From: Chitinophagaceae bacterium
Lineage (GTDB): Bacteria; Bacteroidota; Bacteroidia; Chitinophagales; Chitinophagaceae
DNA length: 64,000 bases
Assembly (NCBI GenBank): GCA_016713965.1
Contig: JADJOC010000009.1
Location: forward strand, 434,001-498,000
Direction of reading: 5' to 3'
Positions within the stretch are counted from its first letter, which is position 1, and every line of letters begins with the position of its first letter. This document shows positions 1-7,860 of this stretch, piece by piece. A program made the translations under genes and the position numbers. A model generated the notes under the pieces. That model worked only from the letters and a program-made list of their open reading frames with translations. It was not told the origin of the DNA and ran no database searches.

Positions 1-710
1 CTGCAAAGCAATATAATTGTGCAAATGCTCTACTTCCTGCTCCAGGAAAACCTTGCCATCTGCACCGCCTGTTTGCAAAGCATAACGCATGATATCGGTA
101 AGCTTTGCAATGCCATCAGCAGCTTCTTCGGAATGCATTAATGTTTTGGAATAAAAAAAATTGAGTGTGTTGTACAAAAAATGTGGATTTATTTGCGCTT
201 TTAAAAAATTGTATTCGAGTTTTATTTTTTCGTTTTGGAGGTTTAGGTTTTCATTTTGAAGTTGTAAGTTAGCATTATGAAGCTGAAGTTTTTGGATTTC
301 AGTAAGTCGAAGCTGTCGTTCAGATTTAATAGATTTTTGAGCATACCAGAATAATAAAGCATAAATGGAATATGTAAGGTAGAAATATGTATGGTTGGGG
401 AAAAACTCATTTGGCGTTCTAAAATCATAAATAGGTTTTCCAAAATAAGGCAAAATAAAATAAGTAATCCAATACCTTAAACCGAAATAAACAAACATAC
501 CAGTAAAAAAAAGCAGAATTGATACTAATACTTTTTATTAAAAAATAATGGCTGTATAAGCAAGTAGTTATAATAGAAAACACTTATTAATAAACAATTC
601 GTGATAATAAAAGTTGTAAAGTCAGCTTCGGAGCTTTTAGTAATAGCAAAAATCCATAAGAACCCTAAATAGCAAATCCAAAAAATAATATGTTTTTTCC
701 AAATTACCAC
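1..710 (-). CDS. LytS-type sensor histidine kinase (partial, frameshifted)
   Basis: Membrane sensor kinase of the LytS/YehU type (His_kinase family), which normally phosphorylates a LytTR response regulator. The minus strand reads hydrophobic segments (HIIFWICYLGFLWIF and others), a coiled linker rich in LQ/LN repeats, then the phospho-acceptor motif KAQINPHFLYNTLNFFY. The gene runs off the left window edge before the ATPase domain. A missing A in the run at 532-536 breaks the frame between the transmembrane part and the rest; adding one base joins them. No ATG suits the 5' end; a GTG near 710 is the best start but uncertain, because an inverted repeat (717-776) lies just upstream. It is paralogous to the kinase at 1348-2424. 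No response regulator is visible. Confidence 0.8.
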
Positions 711-716
711 TTTTTT

Positions 717-776
717 CTTTCCAGCGGGGTTTTCATCGCCAGACAATATCCCGTTAGCATGAAACCCCGATGAATC
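717..776. repeat. Inverted repeat, TTCCAGCGGGG family, copy 1
   Basis: The left arm CTTTCCAGCGGGGTTTTCAT is followed after about 20 bases by ATGAAACCCCGATGAATC, so the arms can pair. Related copies lie at 871-927 and 56861-56920, and a half copy near 9923. This one abuts the 5' end of the first sensor kinase gene. Confidence 0.6.
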
Positions 777-870
777 ATATTGTTTAAAATTTATTGCTCT
801 CATTTTTAAAATCTTTATACTGCTTTTAAATAACTGTAACCTGGCATTTTTAACTATAACGCTCTTTCCA

Positions 871-927
871 TGCAGCAGGGTTTCATGGCTAAGCTTCAAG
901 CCCCGGCATGAAAACCACCGCTGGAAA
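871..927. repeat. Inverted repeat, TTCCAGCGGGG family, copy 2
   Basis: The arms GCAGCAGGGTTTCATG and CATGAAAACCACCGCTGGAA are separated by about 20 bases. It is in the opposite orientation to copy 1 and lies between the kinase gene and the small membrane peptide gene. The arms have several mismatches, as expected for an old copy. Confidence 0.55.
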
Positions 928-939
928 GTAGTCTTTCAA

Positions 940-1158
940 TTATACTGCAAATGTTTTAAAAACCAATGCTACCACAACACAAAACTGAAATAATAAAAAT
1001 ATAACGATGAGCAGTCCTAACTTATTTGCTATCCTCATATTTTCCTGCTCATCCGGTAATTTTCCTCCTGATAGGCTTTCTAAAATATTTTGGTTAAATT
1101 GCATAATTACCTGCTTATTAAATATTGATTTTCTTTTTTGTATTTCTTCTTTTTTCAT
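940..1158 (-). CDS. Small membrane peptide with internal GG motif
   Basis: Unrecognised 72-residue product. The N-terminal half is charged and amphipathic and ends in ILESLSGGKLPDEQ. The C-terminal half is one strong membrane segment (LGLLIVIFLLFQFCVVVALVF). An in-frame ATG at 1194 would give 84 residues, but a TAnnTTTG-like promoter element sits only about 12 bases upstream of it, so the ATG at 1158 is preferred; it leaves a leader of about 36 bases. The upstream region carries three to four copies of the direct-repeat motif that also precedes the GG-leader peptide at 6361-6525 and the lipoprotein operon at 9777. The GG could be a leader cleavage site, but it sits before charged residues, so this is only a possibility. 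Confidence 0.55.
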   Translation of the reverse strand: MKKEEIQKRKSIFNKQVIMQFNQNILESLSGGKLPDEQENMRIANKLGLLIVIFLLFQFCVVVALVFKTFAV

Positions 1159-1204
1159 AAGGTATTTGTTAATACCTGAAAAGTACTGCGGCATTTTTCT
1201 TTTG

Positions 1205-1274
1205 CAAAATATAATACACCGATTAGCCGATTGTAAGGACGAATAGTTGGATTGTAAGGATTAGTTGGATTGTA
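1205..1274 (-). promoter_or_regulatory. Direct-repeat operator/promoter, copy A
   Basis: On the minus strand, repeats of TTACAATCCAACTAATCC type are followed by TACAATCGGCTAATCGG, then GTGTATTATATTTTGC, which resembles the Bacteroidota -7 element. The same block lies at 6583-6640 and 9826-9899. Its direct-repeat form would suit a LytTR-type regulator (inference). Confidence 0.55.
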
Positions 1275-1347
1275 GCTGTCATTTTCTCTTAAGTACAAAT
1301 ACTACACAGCTCCTAGTACTTCAATATAATAAAATACTAATAATACT

Positions 1348-2424
1348 TTATGTACTCAATACAGCCACATATGGCATAGTAATTTCTTTTTTATATGTAT
1401 CTCCCACATCAGTTGTACTAATGCTGAAATTATTTTTATATAAAGATTGCAGCCGTTGTTCAATATTGCTTAACCCTATGCCGGTAGAGCCTTCGTAAGC
1501 GCCTGTTCTTATTTTATTGTGTGTAGAAAAATAAACTGTTTGAATGCTATCATCAATTGTACAATATACAAAAGCAGGGTTATCCGCATCATGCAAATCC
1601 CCATGCTTAAAAATATTTTCTACCAGGGTAATTAATACCATTGGCGCTACCAGCTTTCCTTCAGCATTGCCCTGTACCTCAAAAGTAATGTGCAAAGCAC
1701 CTGAGAAACGCAGCTGGTGTATATTGATTACATTTTCTACATGTGTAATTTCTTCAGTGAGATTAGCCAGGCCATTTGTGGTGGTCTAATCTTTAAGCGA
1801 ATACCGCCTGATATCTGATAACATTAATATGCCTTCGGCTACGTTAGGGTGATTTTTAAAAGTCTGGGTATAAAAAAAATTAAGGCAATTGTATAAAAAA
1901 TGTGGGTTTATCTGGGCACGAAGAAAATCTTCCTGCAAACGGAGGTTTTTATTTTCTATTTCGAGTTTGGCTTTTTCGGCTTCAGCTTGTTGTTGCTCTG
2001 CTAGGCGAAGCTGTTTTTGTTTTTGGATAGAGCGTTGAGCATAAAAGTAACCGAGAGCGTATAGTGAATAAACTATAAAACCTCGTACGACTATATTTGT
2101 AAATATAGAAAAATTATATTCTGCAAATGGTTTTACGCCAATTATTGGTAACCAATAGTGCCAATAAATATACCTTAATAACCAAGAAGTAATAATGCTA
2201 AGCAAAATTAATAAAAGCCCTTTAACTAATTTGCCATTATCAATGTTTGTATAAGCAAAGAATGAAATATAAAAAGCAATAATTGTACAAAGATTTACAA
2301 AGCAAATATCTAGATATTTATTAGAAGGGTCTTTCCATATTTCCATTAAATAGACAAATGAAATATAAGAAAGCCAAAATAAAACATGCTTTCTATACTT
2401 ATTATAAAAAAAAGCTATTTTCAT
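1348..2424 (-). CDS. LytS-type sensor histidine kinase (in-frame TAG)
   Basis: Second LytS-type kinase, about 358 codons. Residues 1-130 hold four or five hydrophobic segments. A coiled linker (KQKQLRLAEQQQAEAEKAK) leads to the phospho-acceptor motif RAQINPHFLYNCLNFFY. The C-terminal ATPase part has the N box LITLVENIFKHGD and G box GSTGIGLSNIEQRL. An in-frame TAG at 1786-1788 splits the gene between the His box and the ATPase domain, while the reading frame on both sides is the same. It may be a true nonsense change or paired indels, since GATTAGACCACCACAAAT could hide both. The start is 4 bases after the stop of the S41 peptidase gene, so the two were probably co-transcribed. Confidence 0.8.
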
Positions 2425-2428
2425 AAGG

Positions 2429-3188
2429 CTATTTTTTATTTAAGTAATTCAATACATACTTAACCCAATATTTTTCCTCTACTGGTATTCTAATGTCAGG
2501 AGTAATGCCTACAAAATCTAATGGGGGATTTTTACCATAAAAATTTTTTACTCTTGGTATCATCAATCTATATTTTCCACTTGGAGTAGTGAAAGGTACT
2601 GCTTCTACATTGTCTAAAGCACCCCATGTTTTTTCACCTGCCATAATTACTTTTCTACTTTGTTTGCAAAGTTTTAAAAACATTTCTGTAGCGCTTGCAC
2701 ATCTATAATTAAATAATATAACAACATTTTGGGGATATGGTATGATAGAATCAAACTTGAATGTATCTGGTTTTGAATAAAAGAATGAGTTTTCATATTT
2801 TAACATGCTATCTAATAGAACTTGAGCATCAGGTAAAAATTTAAGTAGCGTACTATCTTTCTTGTATATTTCAATATTGTTTTTTTGATATTCTATAAGA
2901 TCTTTTGAACATCTATATAAACCTTCACCAGTTAAAATAGGATTTGTATAAAGGTAAGGAAACAAAGATTTGTATACTTCCCATGTGCCTCCTAAATTAT
3001 TGCGTATATCAATAATTAAGTTTGGAGTTTTTTCTATTATAACTTTGCTTGAAACAACTAAACTATCGACTAATTTTTTAGTATTCAAATCCGACCGTGG
3101 TATTTTGATTATTATTGAATTTGAATCAACTATTTTTAAAGATACATCCTCGTCCTTCTGTTCTAATTTTTTCAAATAATTTGAATGA
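2429..3188 (-). pseudogene. S41 peptidase, C-terminal part, cut off by IS630
   Basis: Catalytic half of a C-terminal-processing (S41/tail-specific) serine peptidase. It holds the substrate-strand motif LIIDIRNNLGGTWEVY, the nucleophile motif NYRCASATEMFL with the serine after CA, and GEKTWGALDN near the second catalytic region. Read on the minus strand, the frame is open back to the IS630 insertion at 3189-3190 and has no start of its own. Joining it to the 4307-4970 fragment after removing the IS and one TA copy gives the continuous reading ISDYHSNYLKKLEQ and, with one base added in the signal peptide, exactly 475 codons. The LytS-type kinase begins 4 bases downstream. Confidence 0.85.
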
Positions 3189-3190
3189 TA

Positions 3191-4306
3191 TTAATAAGAG
3201 CATAATTTAGTATGTAATATCAATTTTATTTTGTATTTTTGCGTATGCAAAAAGATAAACGCCGTGGCAGTAAAGATGCCCAAGAAAAAGTACGGTTATT
3301 GGTGGTTGATTTTCTTAAAAAGAAAAAAGGTAGCCAGCAAGAATGCTCATTGCTTTATGGTTTAACCTTAAATGGGGTTCAAAAAATTTGGTATCGCTAT
3401 AGGCAAAAAGGCAGTAGAGGTTTGGCATCAAAAAAACGAGGAGTTCAAGGCGGTAAAAAAATAAATGGCAAGCAGGCTGCCGAAGTAAGGCAGTTGGTGA
3501 AAGAGAAATTACCAGAACAATTAAAGCTATCTTTTGGGTTATGGACAAGAGAAGCAGTACAGCAATTGATACTGGAAAGATATGGTATAGAGTTTAAGCC
3601 GTTGGCAAGTAGGCAGATATTTAAAGAGTTGGGGTTATACCCCTAAAAGCCTATTACCAAAGCCTTTGAACAAAATCCTGAACGGGTAAAAGAATGGTTA
3701 GAGCAACAATACCCAGCCATTAAGAAAAGGGCGTTCAAAGAAAATGCAGTTATTTATTCTGAAGATGAGGTAGGTATGCGTAGCGACCATCAGGCAGGGA
3801 AAAGCTATGCACCCAAAGGAGAAACCCCTGTGATAAAAAAACAGGACAACGATTTTCTTTAAACATGGTATCAGCCATTAGTAATAAAGGCCATGTAGAG
3901 TTTATGATACTGGATGGCACATTCAACGGAGGCGTATTTTTAGAATTTTTAGTGCAACTGGTAAAGTATAAACAACAAAAGATATTTTTGGTGGTAGATG
4001 GACATTCAGCACACAAAACCAAAGCGGTAAAAGCATGGTTAGAAGAAAACAAAGAAAGAATAGAATTATTTTTTCTACCACCCTATAGCCCTGAATTAAA
4101 TGCCCAAGAGTATGTAAATCAAGATTTAAAAACTAATGTAATTGGGAAGAAACGCCCTATTAATAAGGCTCAGATGAAAATGAACGTAGAAGAATTTATG
4201 AACAATCGAAAAAATGACAGAAAGCAGGTGCAAAAATACTTTCATGTAAGCCATGTACAGTATGCAGCATAGTGGTTTTATACATACTAAATGACTAAAC
4301 GATTAA
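3191..4306 (+). mobile_element. IS630-family insertion sequence
   Basis: 1116-bp element flanked by TA on both sides (3189-3190, 4307-4308), the target duplication typical of IS630/Tc1 elements. The ends are imperfect inverted repeats: TTAAT, nine variable bases, then ATTTAGTATGTA at 3205-3216, mirrored at 4281-4292. It carries one transposase gene and has split an S41 peptidase gene. Removing the element plus one TA restores that gene's frame exactly. Confidence 0.9.
3245..4272 (+). CDS. IS630-family transposase (in-frame stop and frameshift)
   Basis: DDE transposase of about 340 residues. An N-terminal helix-turn-helix region (LLYGLTLNGVQKIWYRYRQKG) is followed by the catalytic domain, with acidic residues in YSEDEVGMR, VVDGHSAHK and PPYSPELNAQEYVNQDLK. 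An in-frame TAA at 3644-3646 separates the two domains with no change of frame, and the A run at 3835-3841 is one short. The first ATG, at 3245, is used; a TTG at 3239 is possible. The product as sequenced would be inactive, but both lesions could be sequencing errors. Confidence 0.85.
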
Positions 4307-4970
4307 TAATCTGATATTTTTGTCCATTTTGCACTGATTCCTGTAACTAAAATATTGGGAGATAAAAAATATGAAAAAACATTGCTTAAAGTTCCTTTAG
4401 AACCTAGGTAACTTGTAATATAGTATTTATCAATTTTTTCTTTTGAAATATAAAATTTTACACTTCCTGGAATTGCATTTGTATTAGTAGATTCTACAAT
4501 GATAGCTTCATATTGGTTATGGCTTTTTCCTAATGATCTATCTAAATAAATAATGCAATCGTTATAGTCTGATTTCCAATAACCACTTTTAAAGTCTCGC
4601 ATTTTATTAATGCTAGATTTCTTTTTTACTTCTTGCAGTCTCATTTTGCAAAAATTGCTATCAAAATAAATTGGGTCTATAGTAGAAATTCTTAAATGCA
4701 AATCTTTAAAAAACATTATTGGATTAGAAAGTTGTTCAAAAATTGAAATGGAATCTTTGACACCATGGACTAATGTATGCTTAATAGTCTTAATTTTATT
4801 CTGATAATCACTATTTTGTTTTTCTTTAAAAGCAGAATAATTATCTTCTATTTTTTGAATAATAAAATTAAAATCACGAATTGGCGCACTATATTGCTGG
4901 GCAATTGTATATTTTGACAAAAAATAGATAATAATAAGAAGAAGAAAAAACGATTTTTTATTTTTGTCAT
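4307..4970 (-). pseudogene. S41 peptidase, N-terminal part with signal peptide
   Basis: N-terminal half of the S41 peptidase interrupted by IS630. It contains a helical region beginning PIRDFNFIIQKIEDNYSAF, typical of the start of these peptidases, and a beta-rich part up to ISAKWTKISDY, where the IS sets in. An ATG at 4970 followed by a hydrophobic stretch (FFLLLIIIYFLS) would give a signal peptide if one A is added in a homopolymer at about 4954-4965; the frame as sequenced has only a TTG at 4920. The enzyme would have acted in the periplasm. Without the second half this fragment lacks the catalytic serine. Confidence 0.8.
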
Positions 4971-5106
4971 TTTTATTTTTTTAATTGGCAGTAATCTTAA
5001 ATAAATTATAGAATTACTAGTATAGTAATTCTATAATTTTAATAGAAAAATAAGAAGTGTTTGTATAATCTGTTAAATAACTTATTATACTATTCTAAAA
5101 CACATC

Positions 5107-5130
5107 CTATGCCACTGTAAGCTCCCCTGA
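5107..5130 (-). pseudogene. Detached 3' end of the GG-leader peptide gene
   Basis: Read on the minus strand just outside the IS3 left end, these 24 bases encode SGELTVA and a TAG stop, in frame with the peptide gene at 6364-6525 once the IS3 and one AAA target copy are removed. The intact precursor would be 61 residues. Bases 4971-5106 beyond it show no gene. Confidence 0.6.
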
Positions 5131-5183
5131 AAATAGTACGTTTTAAAAGTAGACAAAATTTGTAACTTTAAAAACGTAAAACA

Positions 5184-5451
5184 ATGAAAAAAAGTCAATT
5201 TAGTCCTGCCCAGATAGCAGGCATCCTCAAAGATTTTGATAACGGTAAAAGCGCCGAAGAGATCACCCGTGATCATGGTGTAAGCAAAGCATCGTTGTAT
5301 AAATGGCGGCAGCGTTATGGAGGCATGGAAGCAAATCTGAGCTGAAGCGGATTAAGGAACTGGAAGAAGAAAATGCCCGGTTAAAAAAATGTATGCCAAC
5401 CTTGCGATGGAGCTTGACACTGCCAAATACATCATCGAAAAAAAGCTTTAA
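5184..5451 (+). CDS. IS3 OrfA, transposase DNA-binding subunit (frameshifted)
   Basis: Begins MKKSQFSPAQIAGILKDFDN and continues with the helix-turn-helix typical of IS3 OrfA (EEITRDHGVSKASLYKWRQRYGG across two helices), then a leucine-zipper region (ELKRIKELEEENARLKK) and the usual ending (MELDTAKYIIEKKL). As sequenced, the frame breaks near 5330-5340 and again at the A run 5383-5389, which is one base short. Both breaks are single-base. OrfB starts 18 bases after its stop. Confidence 0.8.
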
Positions 5452-5468
5452 AGCCTTGCGATAAAAGA

Positions 5469-6316
5469 ATGATTATTGTTGATATGCGCAAAGAGCGGCC
5501 AAAAGACATCAGCAAGGCGTGTCGTTTATTAAAGCTAAGCCGCAGCAGTCTGTGTTATACAAGTATAAAAGATGATGTAACGGTTATGGTACAACTGGAA
5601 AACCTTGCAAAACAGAACCCGGTAGAAGGTTTTTGGAAATGTTACTACCGCATCAGGAATACAGGACGGTTATTAACCATAAGAGGTTGCACAGGGTGTA
5701 TAAAAAGATGGGCCTGCCCTTGCGCCGTAAGGTAAAGAAACGTCTTGCTGCAAGAGTAAAGGAACCATTAAGCAAGCCTGATTATTTTACTCAAACCTGG
5801 AGCATAGATTTTATGAGTGATGCCCTTAGCAATGGTACCAAGTTCCGCTCTTTTAATGTAATAGATGACTATAATAGGGAAATATTATTTATTGAAACTG
5901 ATTATTCTTTAAAGAGTAGCCGGGTGATCTGGGTGCTTAAACATCTAATCAACCGTTATGGCAAACCTCAAAAATACGCATGGACAATGGGCCTGAGTTC
6001 GTAGCTAAGTTGTCCAGGCAATGGAGCGTGGCTAATGAGATCGAATTTAAATACATACAACCTGGCAAGCCTACTCAAAATGCCTATGTAGAACGTTTTA
6101 ATAAAACATACAGGAATCTGTATTGATGCTTATCTGTTTGACAGCATTGATGAGATAAGGGAGGTAACACAAACGTGGGTAGATGATTATAATTGTACCA
6201 GACCCCATGATGCCCTTAATGGCCTGTCACCAAAAATATATAGAGAAAAAACAATCAACCTATTGGGCTGCGTTACGCTACGGCTACGCCTCCGCTTACT
6301 ACGCCCAATAGGTTGA
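5469..6316 (+). CDS. IS3 OrfB, integrase-type transposase (frameshifted)
   Basis: DDE integrase-core transposase (rve type). The N-terminal HTH_21-like region (KERPKDISKACRLLKLSRSSL) is followed by the catalytic domain with acidic residues in WSIDFMSDAL, NVIDDYNRE and NAYVERFNKTYR. Frame breaks occur near 5633-5730, about 5990 and about 6110, so no single open frame covers the protein. The C-terminal end reads into the stem of the hairpin at 6256-6315 before the stop TGA at 6314-6316. Catalytic residues are all present. Confidence 0.8.
6256..6315. terminator. Perfect 13-bp hairpin at the 3' end of IS3 orfB
   Basis: CAACCTATTGGGC (6256-6268) and GCCCAATAGGTTG (6303-6315) are exact reverse complements around a 34-base loop. 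It overlaps the last codons of orfB. No U-run follows, so it may protect the transcript or block read-through rather than act as a classical terminator. Confidence 0.6.
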
Positions 6317-6360
6317 ACGAAAACAACTATAATGATAAATTATTCTACTTTTGAACCGTA

Positions 6361-6525
6361 CTAAAATGGGAAGCCTACACCACCGGCAGAAACATTTCCT
6401 CCACCTCCCTTATCTCCCCCGCCAGCAACCATTTTCATTTGCTTATTATCAATAATAAACTTAGTAATAGTACTTTTTTTCAATTCTAATTTCTTTTTAG
6501 CTGGTTTTGCAACTTCTTTTTTCAT
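6361..6525 (-). CDS. Double-glycine leader peptide precursor, truncated by IS3
   Basis: 54-residue peptide beginning MKKEVAKPAKKKLELKKSTI, then TKFIIDNKQMKMVAGG, followed by a Gly-rich core (GDKGGGGNVSAGGVGFPF). The pattern L-x-L-K-K-x-T-I ... M-x-x-V-x-G-G matches leaders of Bacteroidota class I lanthipeptide-like precursors that are cut after GG by transporter peptidases. The core has Ser but no Cys, so lanthionine rings cannot form. The TAG stop is the terminal CTA of the adjacent IS3; the original end was SGELTVA (5107-5130). No modification enzyme or peptidase transporter is in the window. A conserved promoter block lies at 6583-6640. Confidence 0.7.
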   Translation of the reverse strand: MKKEVAKPAKKKLELKKSTITKFIIDNKQMKMVAGGGDKGGGGNVSAGGVGFPF

Positions 6526-6582
6526 AAGTAAATTTTTTTTGTTTTTTAATGCCGCTAAAGTAGAGATTTAAATAAAATAATA

Positions 6583-6640
6583 CAAATCTAATACACCGAT
6601 TAGCCGATTGTAGGTACGGATTTGAAAAAACAGCCCCTTT
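6583..6640 (-). promoter_or_regulatory. Direct-repeat operator/promoter, copy B
   Basis: On the minus strand TACAATCGGCTAATCGG runs into GTGTATTAGATTTG, which contains a perfect TAnnTTTG -7 element (TAGATTTG, 6583-6590), about 60 bases before the peptide ATG. AATCGG is repeated with 8-base spacing. Further upstream, CTGTTTTTT and GTACCTA are shared with copy C (9826-9899). Confidence 0.65.
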
Positions 6641-6674
6641 TTGTATTAATTTATCGCATTTAAAATTTAAACCC

Positions 6675-6872
6675 TTATTCCTCTTCCAGGTAATTTTTAA
6701 TATAAAACCTGTATAACTGTAATACAATTACTACTGCAAGCGATGCCATTGATACTATACATAATGAAACTATACAATAAAAGAAAGTACTGAAACTAAT
6801 GATATATAAAATGGTACAAATTATAAAAGAGAAAATCGCTAAAAGCCTTAAAACAGCAATTAATTTTTTCAT
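6675..6872 (-). CDS. Small two-segment membrane protein
   Basis: 65-residue product starting MKKLIAVLRLLAIFSFIICT, with two membrane segments, and ending in a basic/acidic tail YRFYIKNYLEEE. A longer reading from 6998 would overlap the zinc-ribbon gene, so the ATG at 6872 is preferred. It lies in a minus-strand run between the zinc-ribbon gene and the GG-leader peptide. No known family is recognised; its size and place could suit an immunity or accessory membrane protein for the peptide, but that is only positional. Confidence 0.5.
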   Translation of the reverse strand: MKKLIAVLRLLAIFSFIICTILYIISFSTFFYCIVSLCIVSMASLAVVIVLQLYRFYIKNYLEEE

Positions 6873-6928
6873 AGTTAACATAGTACAATATTTAAAGATG
6901 ACTAATATTAATTTTCTTATTCGCAAGC

Positions 6929-7150
6929 TTATCCTAAAAACCAAAAAATATAAGTACACTCTGAGCAAACGAAACAGGTTGCAGAGCGATCGGCCCAATC
7001 CAGCTTAAAAAAAGATGAAACCGAGCGGTTCAACTGTGCTCTTCTCGTCCAAAAACAGTTATTGGAACATACAGGGCAAATAAGAGGTTGCCCTATTACT
7101 TCAACTGTTTGGGGCTCACGCTTTTTGAAAATTTTAAATAATTTCATCAT
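6929..7150 (-). CDS. Small zinc-ribbon protein
   Basis: 73-residue protein with two CxxC knuckles, ICPVCSNNCF at about residues 25-30 and CFVCSECTYI near the end, which together can bind one zinc ion. Between them are an aromatic/basic stretch (FWTRRAQLNRS) and FFKLDWADRSATC. The basic N-terminus (KLFKIFKKRE) suggests nucleic-acid or surface binding. Small proteins of this layout occur widely in Bacteroidota without assigned function. It is followed 56 bases later by the small membrane protein and preceded 36 bases upstream by a lipoprotein gene. Confidence 0.7.
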   Translation of the reverse strand: MMKLFKIFKKREPQTVEVIGQPLICPVCSNNCFWTRRAQLNRSVSSFFKLDWADRSATCFVCSECTYIFWFLG

Positions 7151-7186
7151 TGTACTTATTTAAATTGTTTAGTCTATAAACTGAAA

Positions 7187-7513
7187 TTAATTCTCAATCC
7201 ATACGAACTCAATTTTAATGTGCCAGTTTTTCGCTTTGTATTTTTCATGCAAAAATTGAGACGGCGTAGTGCTATAAAATTTTAATGCTGTTTTTTTAAC
7301 TTCATATTGCGGAGGTATATTAACTCCATTATATAAAATTGTATCATCCCAAAATCCTGTGGTGGTAATAATTAAATGATGTGGCAAGCGCATTTTATGA
7401 TTCAATGTAAAACTGGAAGAATCTGTATCGTTTGTTATTGTATGAACAATTTTTTCCTCAGCCTTGAAACATCCAACAAATAGGAAAATAGAAAGATAAA
7501 ATATAGCTTTCAT
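7187..7513 (-). CDS. Lipoprotein, last gene of the lipoprotein run
   Basis: 108 residues. The signal sequence MKAIFYLSIFLFVGC ends in a lipobox with Cys-15, so it should be anchored in the outer or inner membrane. The mature part contains GFWDDTILYNGVNIPPQYEV, which resembles DDTAIIGSLKIPPHF in the neighbouring lipoprotein (7535-7860). The two look like diverged paralogues. The function is unknown. It is 21 bases downstream of that gene and ends the operon. Confidence 0.7.
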   Translation of the reverse strand: MKAIFYLSIFLFVGCFKAEEKIVHTITNDTDSSSFTLNHKMRLPHHLIITTTGFWDDTILYNGVNIPPQYEVKKTALKFYSTTPSQFLHEKYKAKNWHIKIEFVWIEN

Positions 7514-7534
7514 TAAATTTTATTTGAATTAGTC

Positions 7535-7860
7535 TTAATAATAATATTTCAATTTTAATTTACCTTTTGTTGCCCGATATGCTTTATAACAAAATGTATA
7601 AGTAGGCTCATAATAATCATATGGCTTATGAACATCACCTGTAAAATGGGGTGGAATCTTTAAACTGCCAATAATTGCAGTATCATCTAAAGTATTACGT
7701 ATTATCTCTAAACTAAAAAATGATGCATCTCCCTGCTCATCGCTTAAGATAAGTGTGTAACATGAATCTTTTGAAACTTCTTTGATAGTCAAAACATTCT
7801 CATCGGTACAAGAACAGAAAATATTTAGAATGATGAATATTATTAAGATATTTTTTTCAT
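7535..7860 (-). CDS. Lipoprotein, paralogue of its neighbour (frameshifted signal)
   Basis: About 108 residues once one A is added to the run at 7851-7857. The reading then starts MKKNILIIFIILNIFCSC, a lipoprotein signal with the anchor Cys in FCSC. As sequenced the ATG at 7860 runs into stops after five codons, and the rest is open only without a start. The start overlaps the stop of the upstream gene by four bases (ATGA), which strongly supports it. The body contains DDTAIIGSLKIPPHF, similar to the next gene. The function is unknown. Confidence 0.65.

Larger units (their letters stand above)
5134..6363 (+). mobile_element. IS3-family insertion sequence
   Basis: Element of 1230 bp with inverted ends starting TAGTACG and sharing AAAAGTAGA (left 5134-5153, right 6344-6363). 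It is flanked by AAA on both sides (5131-5133, 6364-6366), fitting the short duplication of IS3 elements. It carries orfA and orfB in the usual arrangement. It landed in a small peptide gene, and its right terminal CTA supplies the new TAG stop of the truncated peptide. Confidence 0.85.

Noticed and set aside
5184..6316. Programmed -1 frameshift between IS3 orfA and orfB
   Set aside because: IS3 elements often use one, but here there are several breaks in both genes, in the same style as in housekeeping genes, so no single programmed site can be identified.
6675..6998. Longer 107-residue version of the small membrane protein
   Set aside because: The extra N-terminal part overlaps the zinc-ribbon coding region in another frame; the ATG at 6872 gives a normal membrane-protein start.
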